A DNA stretch of 10,002 nucleotides from an uncultured Brevinema sp. (lineage in GTDB: Bacteria; Spirochaetota; Brevinematia; Brevinematales; Brevinemataceae), in the NCBI GenBank assembly GCA_947040475.1, contig CAMRBT010000045.1, positions 1 through 10,002 on the forward strand, given 5' to 3'. The notes beneath the pieces are model-generated. The model was not told the DNA's origin and made no database searches. It saw nothing but the letters and a program-made list of their open reading frames with translations. Position numbers and translations under genes: made by a program. Positions 6,990 to 10,002 of this stretch are shown here, piece after piece (positions within the stretch are counted from its first letter, which is position 1; each line of letters opens with the position of its first letter).

Positions 6990-8315
6990 ATGAAAAAAGA
7001 ACAATATTATGATAAAACTAATTTAGTGTTTTATAAATTTTTAAATAAGTTTTGCTTAACTGTATTATTTATTTCTGCCTTGTTGTTTCTATACTTATTT
7101 TTTTATCAATCAATGGTAAACTCTTATAAGGATTTCAAGCAATCCACAGCAGCACCAGCACCTATTTATGATGCTCCACAAATACAAATTCCTACAATCC
7201 CTCAAGAGAAAACAGCCCAAGAGATGATTTCTCAAGAGAAGACTTCTCAAAGTGTTCCACAGGAAAATGCTCCACAGGAAATTATTTTACAAAACACACA
7301 AGAAATTGTTTTACAAAGTGCTCCGCAGGAAAATATTCTTCAGAATACAGCAATACCGACAACTTCAGCTATAGATAATTCTTCTAAAGAGGCAGAACGC
7401 ATTTTTATTGCTTATGAACTAGGCGATTATGTATTATCATCTCGTTTGATTGTAGATTTTATTTCTGAGTATCCTACAAGTATTTATAGGCATAAGGTTC
7501 GTTTGATTGGTGCAAAGCTAATGAATGAAAGAGGTGATTTTGAAGGTGCTTTATCCTATATTCAAAGAATATTAGGGGAAACCCAACTAAGCAACGAAGA
7601 TTATTCTGAATCAGTATTGTTATTAGGATCTATCGCTCGTGAGAGAAAACAATACGATTCTTATATAGAAACTTTCCTAGAACAAGCTTATTTCAGAGCT
7701 GAAGAACCTACAAAATCAAAAATATCATTTTATTTAGGGTATTTATTATTACATAAAAATGAGTATCTCTCTTCTTTAAAATACTTTAATAATGTTATTG
7801 GCGAAGATGGATCTTTAGGGAAAGCTGATCTTTATGCTGCTCAATCAATGCTCCCAGAAAGAATTAACGAATTAGAAAACTTTATAAAAGCATATCCTTC
7901 CTCAAAAAACTTTGAATATGTTAAGAGCTCCTTTATTAAAGACGTCTTATCGCATGGTCGTGATTTGGTAATTCGTGGTTATTTGGATAGTGCAGAAAGA
8001 AATTATACAAAAATACTTACCCATTTTAATAATACAGAACATGGAGATCAGGCTCAGCTAGAAATAGCAGACTTATACTACAAAAGACAAAAATTTGATC
8101 AATCTATGGTTGTTTTGAGAAAAGTCCTTGCTAATGAAGATACTACAAAAGATGCTGATGCACTCTTTGCTCTAGGTAAAATCGCTTTTGAAATGGATAA
8201 ACTAGAAGAATCTTTAACTTATTTTAGAAGATTGACAGAAGAACACCCAAAAAGTACTCATATTTCCAAATCTATAGAATGGCAAAACTTAATTATTGAA
8301 AGTTTAAGATATTAG
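6990..8315 (+). CDS. Single-pass membrane protein with Pro/Gln-rich repeat linker and periplasmic TPR domain
   Basis: The product is 441 residues from the ATG at 6990; AAGGA (6979-6983) is 6 nt upstream. A GTG three bases earlier (6987) is in frame but only 3 nt from the ribosome site, so ATG is preferred. A short charged cytoplasmic tail is followed by one membrane segment (about 21-41) and no cleavage motif, suggesting a type II inner-membrane protein. Residues 50-130 form a Pro/Gln-rich linker with degenerate repeats of the type 'APQE(N/I)ILQN'. Residues 133-425 hold about seven TPR or TPR-like helix pairs, for example RIFIAYELGDYVLSSRLI, ALFALGKIAFEMDKLEESLTYF and LEIADLYYKRQKFDQSMVVL. 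This resembles CpoB/YbgF- or BamD-like tandem repeats tethered to the inner membrane by a long flexible linker. It is probably cotranscribed with the FN3/TPR gene (13-nt gap). TPRs imply a protein-binding scaffold; the partner is unknown. Confidence 0.85.
   Translation: MKKEQYYDKTNLVFYKFLNKFCLTVLFISALLFLYLFFYQSMVNSYKDFKQSTAAPAPIYDAPQIQIPTIPQEKTAQEMISQEKTSQSVPQENAPQEIILQNTQEIVLQSAPQENILQNTAIPTTSAIDNSSKEAERIFIAYELGDYVLSSRLIVDFISEYPTSIYRHKVRLIGAKLMNERGDFEGALSYIQRILGETQLSNEDYSESVLLLGSIARERKQYDSYIETFLEQAYFRAEEPTKSKISFYLGYLLLHKNEYLSSLKYFNNVIGEDGSLGKADLYAAQSMLPERINELENFIKAYPSSKNFEYVKSSFIKDVLSHGRDLVIRGYLDSAERNYTKILTHFNNTEHGDQAQLEIADLYYKRQKFDQSMVVLRKVLANEDTTKDADALFALGKIAFEMDKLEESLTYFRRLTEEHPKSTHISKSIEWQNLIIESLRY
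7200..7346 (+). repeat. Degenerate in-frame repeats encoding the Pro/Gln-rich linker
   Basis: Several imperfect units encode variants of PQEKTAQEM, SQEKTSQSV, PQENAPQEIILQN, TQEIVLQS and APQENILQN, mostly 8-9 residues apart. Short DNA strings such as CAAGAGAA, CCACAGGAAA and TTTTACAAA recur. The copies have drifted, so this is old repeat expansion rather than an active perfect tandem array. It forms the spacer between the membrane segment and the TPR domain. Confidence 0.7.
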
Positions 8316-8343
8316 AAAATAAATAATTTATAATAAGATAAGA

Positions 8344-8372
8344 TTGACAGATATCTATTTTCGAATTATGAT
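8344..8372 (+). promoter_or_regulatory. Strong sigma70-type promoter of the HAD hydrolase gene
   Basis: A perfect TTGACA (8344-8349), a 17-nt spacer and TATGAT (8367-8372) give the best promoter in the window. Initiation near 8379 leaves a leader of about 27 nt. The palindrome AGATATCT (8349-8356) overlaps the end of the -35 box. CAGATA (8348-8353) is also repeated inverted as TATCTG (8378-8383) across the start site, so repressor binding is possible. Confidence 0.8.
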
Positions 8373-8405
8373 ATTAGTATCTGAGTAGATAAAAGGATAC
8401 TTATA

Positions 8406-9083
8406 ATGCAAAAATCACTAATAATATTTGATTTGTACAACACATTAATAACTGATGATAATATAAAAGATCAACACCAGTATAGACTTAACGCTATGTG
8501 GGCAACAATAGAAAAATCAGGATTTCCTATCCTTTTTTCTGAAGTTATCAAAGCTTATGATGAAACACAAGTTATTATGCACGAACACCAAAAGTTTTTT
8601 TTCAGTCTTAGTGTTTTTGATTTAGTTAGTATTTTTGCAGATAAACTCAATCTAAAAGATGTTGTTCTTCTCAAAAAATTCTACGATATTTGGGCTTATG
8701 CTTCTTTACAAACACCACCCAAATTAATTGAACATGTCAAAGAAGGCTTAGAAAAATTAAAAGCTCATGACAAAAAAATAGCTCTTATTTCTAATACGGC
8801 AATGACACCGGGTATAGCTTTGAGATTTTTCTTAAAAGAACAAGAAATATATGACCTTTTTGATGATTTGGTATTTTCTGATGAATTTGGCTTTATGAAG
8901 CCTAAAAAAATGATTTTTCATAGAATATTAGAAAATCTAGCCGTAGAATCAAAACACGCTTATTTTGTTGGTGATCATGAATTTTATGACAAATTCGGAG
9001 CTACTTCTGTAGGTATAGAATATGTCTATATGTGTCCAAAGACAGACTTTAGAAAAGTCGTTGACGAATTATTAAGTTTATAA
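8406..9083 (+). CDS. HAD-superfamily hydrolase with a DxYxT nucleophile motif
   Basis: This 225-residue protein has all four HAD motifs: I FDLYNTL (nucleophile D9), II ALISNT (S129), III GFMKPKK (K165) and IV VGDHEFYD (D190 and D195). A helical cap of the C1 type lies at about 15-100. The length and layout suit subfamily I phosphatases and dehalogenases. In motif I the second acidic residue (usual DxDxT) is Tyr (D9-L-Y11-N-T13), as in L-2-haloacid dehalogenases and some other HAD proteins. The usual general acid/base of phosphatases is therefore missing, and phosphatase activity should not be assumed. It is a soluble cytoplasmic protein of unknown substrate. The ATG at 8406 has AAGGA 8 nt upstream. 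It is transcribed alone from the promoter at 8344-8372 and stops at the terminator at 9091-9124. Confidence 0.88.
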   Translation: MQKSLIIFDLYNTLITDDNIKDQHQYRLNAMWATIEKSGFPILFSEVIKAYDETQVIMHEHQKFFFSLSVFDLVSIFADKLNLKDVVLLKKFYDIWAYASLQTPPKLIEHVKEGLEKLKAHDKKIALISNTAMTPGIALRFFLKEQEIYDLFDDLVFSDEFGFMKPKKMIFHRILENLAVESKHAYFVGDHEFYDKFGATSVGIEYVYMCPKTDFRKVVDELLSL

Positions 9084-9090
9084 AAATTAT

Positions 9091-9124
9091 AAAAAAAAGA
9101 CTCTTATTTTTAGGAGTCTTTTTT
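9091..9124 (+). terminator. Rho-independent terminator after the HAD gene
   Basis: GACTC (9099-9103) and GAGTC (9114-9118) form a stem, extended inward by T-G and T-A pairs and outward by an A-run (9091-9098) against a T-run (9119-9124). It lies 8 nt after the stop codon. Read-through would be the simplest way to express the PIN-like gene, which starts 36 nt further on with no clear promoter of its own. Confidence 0.9.
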
Positions 9125-9159
9125 GTATATTTAGGTAAGAGTGATAATAAGGAGTTGTG

Positions 9160-9900
9160 ATGATAGTTGTAGGTAACAATGAGTATAGATTAATATTACT
9201 AGACACTAATATTATTAGGACTATTGTCAATGGATTTGATCCAAATCATCCAGATCATGGTATTGCTAAAAAAATTCTGAATTATTATGGTGAAAATTTT
9301 ATGTTATGTGTTTCAGCATATTCTTTATTAGAAATAAATCCCTTTCAAGATATTAATGATACTTTTATAGGTATCTTTACAGTACTTCCCATTTTGATAT
9401 TTTTAGATTTTCGGACAATTTTTAAAGAAGAAGAGTTAGCTTATCAAGAGAATCGAGAATTTTTAACAGGTAATGTCGCTTATTATTGTAAACCCTCAAC
9501 TAATGACGTATTAATTTTTATTCAAAAGCAATTTTCACCAGAAAAAATACGAGAAGAGTTAGAAGAATCTTGTAATTATTGGAATGAAATGAAATTACAC
9601 GTACCCAAAAATCCTAGTGTAAAAAACGAATATTTACAGAAAATAAAATTAACACCTAGACATCTATATTCCTATTTAATAATGGAATACTCTTGTATTT
9701 CTCGCTTGTGTAATAAAAAACCAATGATTTTGAATGATGTTGTTGATATTAAAATTAGTGCTATTGCTCCCTACGTAGATGTAGTAATTACAGAAAATAG
9801 TCAAGCTCACATATATAAAGAAGCTAGCAAATTAATTAGTAAACTAAAAGATGTTAGGATATTAACGCTTGGGGAATTAAAAAAACAAATTGATAGATAA
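9160..9900 (+). CDS. PIN-like domain protein, probable ribonuclease of unknown role
   Basis: The product is 246 residues from the ATG at 9160; AAGGAG (9149-9154) is 5 nt upstream. An in-frame GTG at 9157 is only 2 nt from it, so ATG is preferred. The N-terminal strand LILLDTNII (D15) matches the start of PIN nucleases, E58 in SAYSLLEI fits the second acidic site, and the C-terminal part NDVVDIKISAIAPYVDVVITEN supplies D193/D196, D207 and E212 in the order expected for 'D-x-x-x-A...D-(V/I)-(V/I)-(V/I)-T-(D/E)-(D/N)'. PIN enzymes cut RNA with Mg or Mn. The protein is much longer than VapC toxins (about 130-140): a helical insert of roughly 100 residues (80-185) separates the halves. No antitoxin-like small gene is adjacent, so a toxin role is not supported. 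The PIN fold is likely but not certain; activity is inference. Confidence 0.65.
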   Translation: MIVVGNNEYRLILLDTNIIRTIVNGFDPNHPDHGIAKKILNYYGENFMLCVSAYSLLEINPFQDINDTFIGIFTVLPILIFLDFRTIFKEEELAYQENREFLTGNVAYYCKPSTNDVLIFIQKQFSPEKIREELEESCNYWNEMKLHVPKNPSVKNEYLQKIKLTPRHLYSYLIMEYSCISRLCNKKPMILNDVVDIKISAIAPYVDVVITENSQAHIYKEASKLISKLKDVRILTLGELKKQIDR

Positions 9901-9913
9901 AAATATAAAATCA

Positions 9914-9945
9914 AAAAACACTCTCTAAGCTCAGAGAGTGTTTTT
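9914..9945. terminator. Bidirectional terminator between convergent genes
   Basis: A perfect 13-bp stem, AAAAACACTCTCT (9914-9926) against AGAGAGTGTTTTT (9933-9945), has a 6-nt loop. It is followed by T-rich sequence on both strands. It ends the PIN-like gene (stop at 9898-9900) and probably also the minus-strand gene ending at 9961. Confidence 0.9.
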
Positions 9946-9960
9946 AGTTTTAAATGATTA

Positions 9961-10002
9961 TTATTTTTTCATGACAAAGGGTTCTTCAAATACAGATATA
10001 TA
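9961..10002 (-). CDS. C-terminal 13 codons of a convergent gene, cut by window edge
   Basis: On the minus strand a frame enters from the right edge and reads YISVFEEPFVMKK, then TAA (9963-9961), with a second TAA directly after. It is too short for a family call. Support comes from its position: it stops 16 nt before a symmetric hairpin that would terminate it. It could still be a chance frame. Confidence 0.4.
   Translation of the reverse strand, partial: YISVFEEPFVMKK

Noticed and set aside
9157..9900. VapBC-type toxin-antitoxin module
   Set aside because: No antitoxin-size gene precedes or follows the PIN-like gene, and the protein is much longer than VapC.

Overview
The window is very AT-rich bacterial DNA (well under one-third GC by eye). 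Genes have clear Shine-Dalgarno sequences (AGGAA, AAGGAG), recognisable sigma70-type promoters and strong hairpin-plus-T-tract terminators. The mix is a GldA-type ABC exporter, a membrane-anchored PAS/SpoIIE phosphatase and large periplasmic TPR proteins. This would fit a low-GC spirochaete (Brachyspira- or Brevinema-like), but that is an inference with modest confidence. The -35/-10 promoters and good ribosome sites argue against Bacteroidota, where GldA-type exporters are also common. No rRNA, tRNA, CRISPR array, transposase or phage gene is visible.

Left part (1-1865, minus strand): an operon read right to left from an extended -10 promoter near 1857-1865. It encodes an ABC ATPase of the GldA/NatA type, then a small probably exported protein of unknown function, then the N-terminus of an ABC-2 permease cut by the window edge. 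The small gene sits between ATPase and permease and is bracketed by an exact 24-bp direct repeat that carries the ribosome-binding site. Its best-placed start codon is a non-standard ATA.

Next (1932-4157, minus strand): a single-gene unit with its own promoter (TTGACT-17-CATACT) and terminator. It encodes a membrane-anchored sensor phosphatase with GAF-like, PAS, PAS, coiled-coil and SpoIIE/PP2C parts and intact metal-binding motifs. No anti-sigma factor, STAS protein or histidine kinase partner is adjacent.

Middle (4158-8315): a regulatory region of nearly 500 bp separates this gene from a divergent two-gene operon on the plus strand. The first protein is a large secreted one with two fibronectin-III-like domains, a long helical region and two C-terminal TPRs. 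The second is a single-pass membrane protein with a Pro/Gln-rich repeat linker and about seven TPRs. The two look like parts of one cell-envelope assembly. In a spirochaete a flagellar-collar-like or envelope-scaffold role is a reasonable but unproven idea.

Right part (8344-10002): a HAD-family hydrolase from an excellent promoter (TTGACA-17-TATGAT) and ended by a strong terminator, then a stand-alone PIN-like nuclease gene with no antitoxin. A symmetric hairpin follows, able to terminate both this gene and a convergent minus-strand gene of which only the last 13 codons are inside the window.

No multi-gene system that I can call undescribed is established here. The most original leads are the FN3/TPR envelope pair, the repeat-bracketed cargo gene inside the ABC operon with its apparent ATA start, and the structured leader before the FN3/TPR operon.
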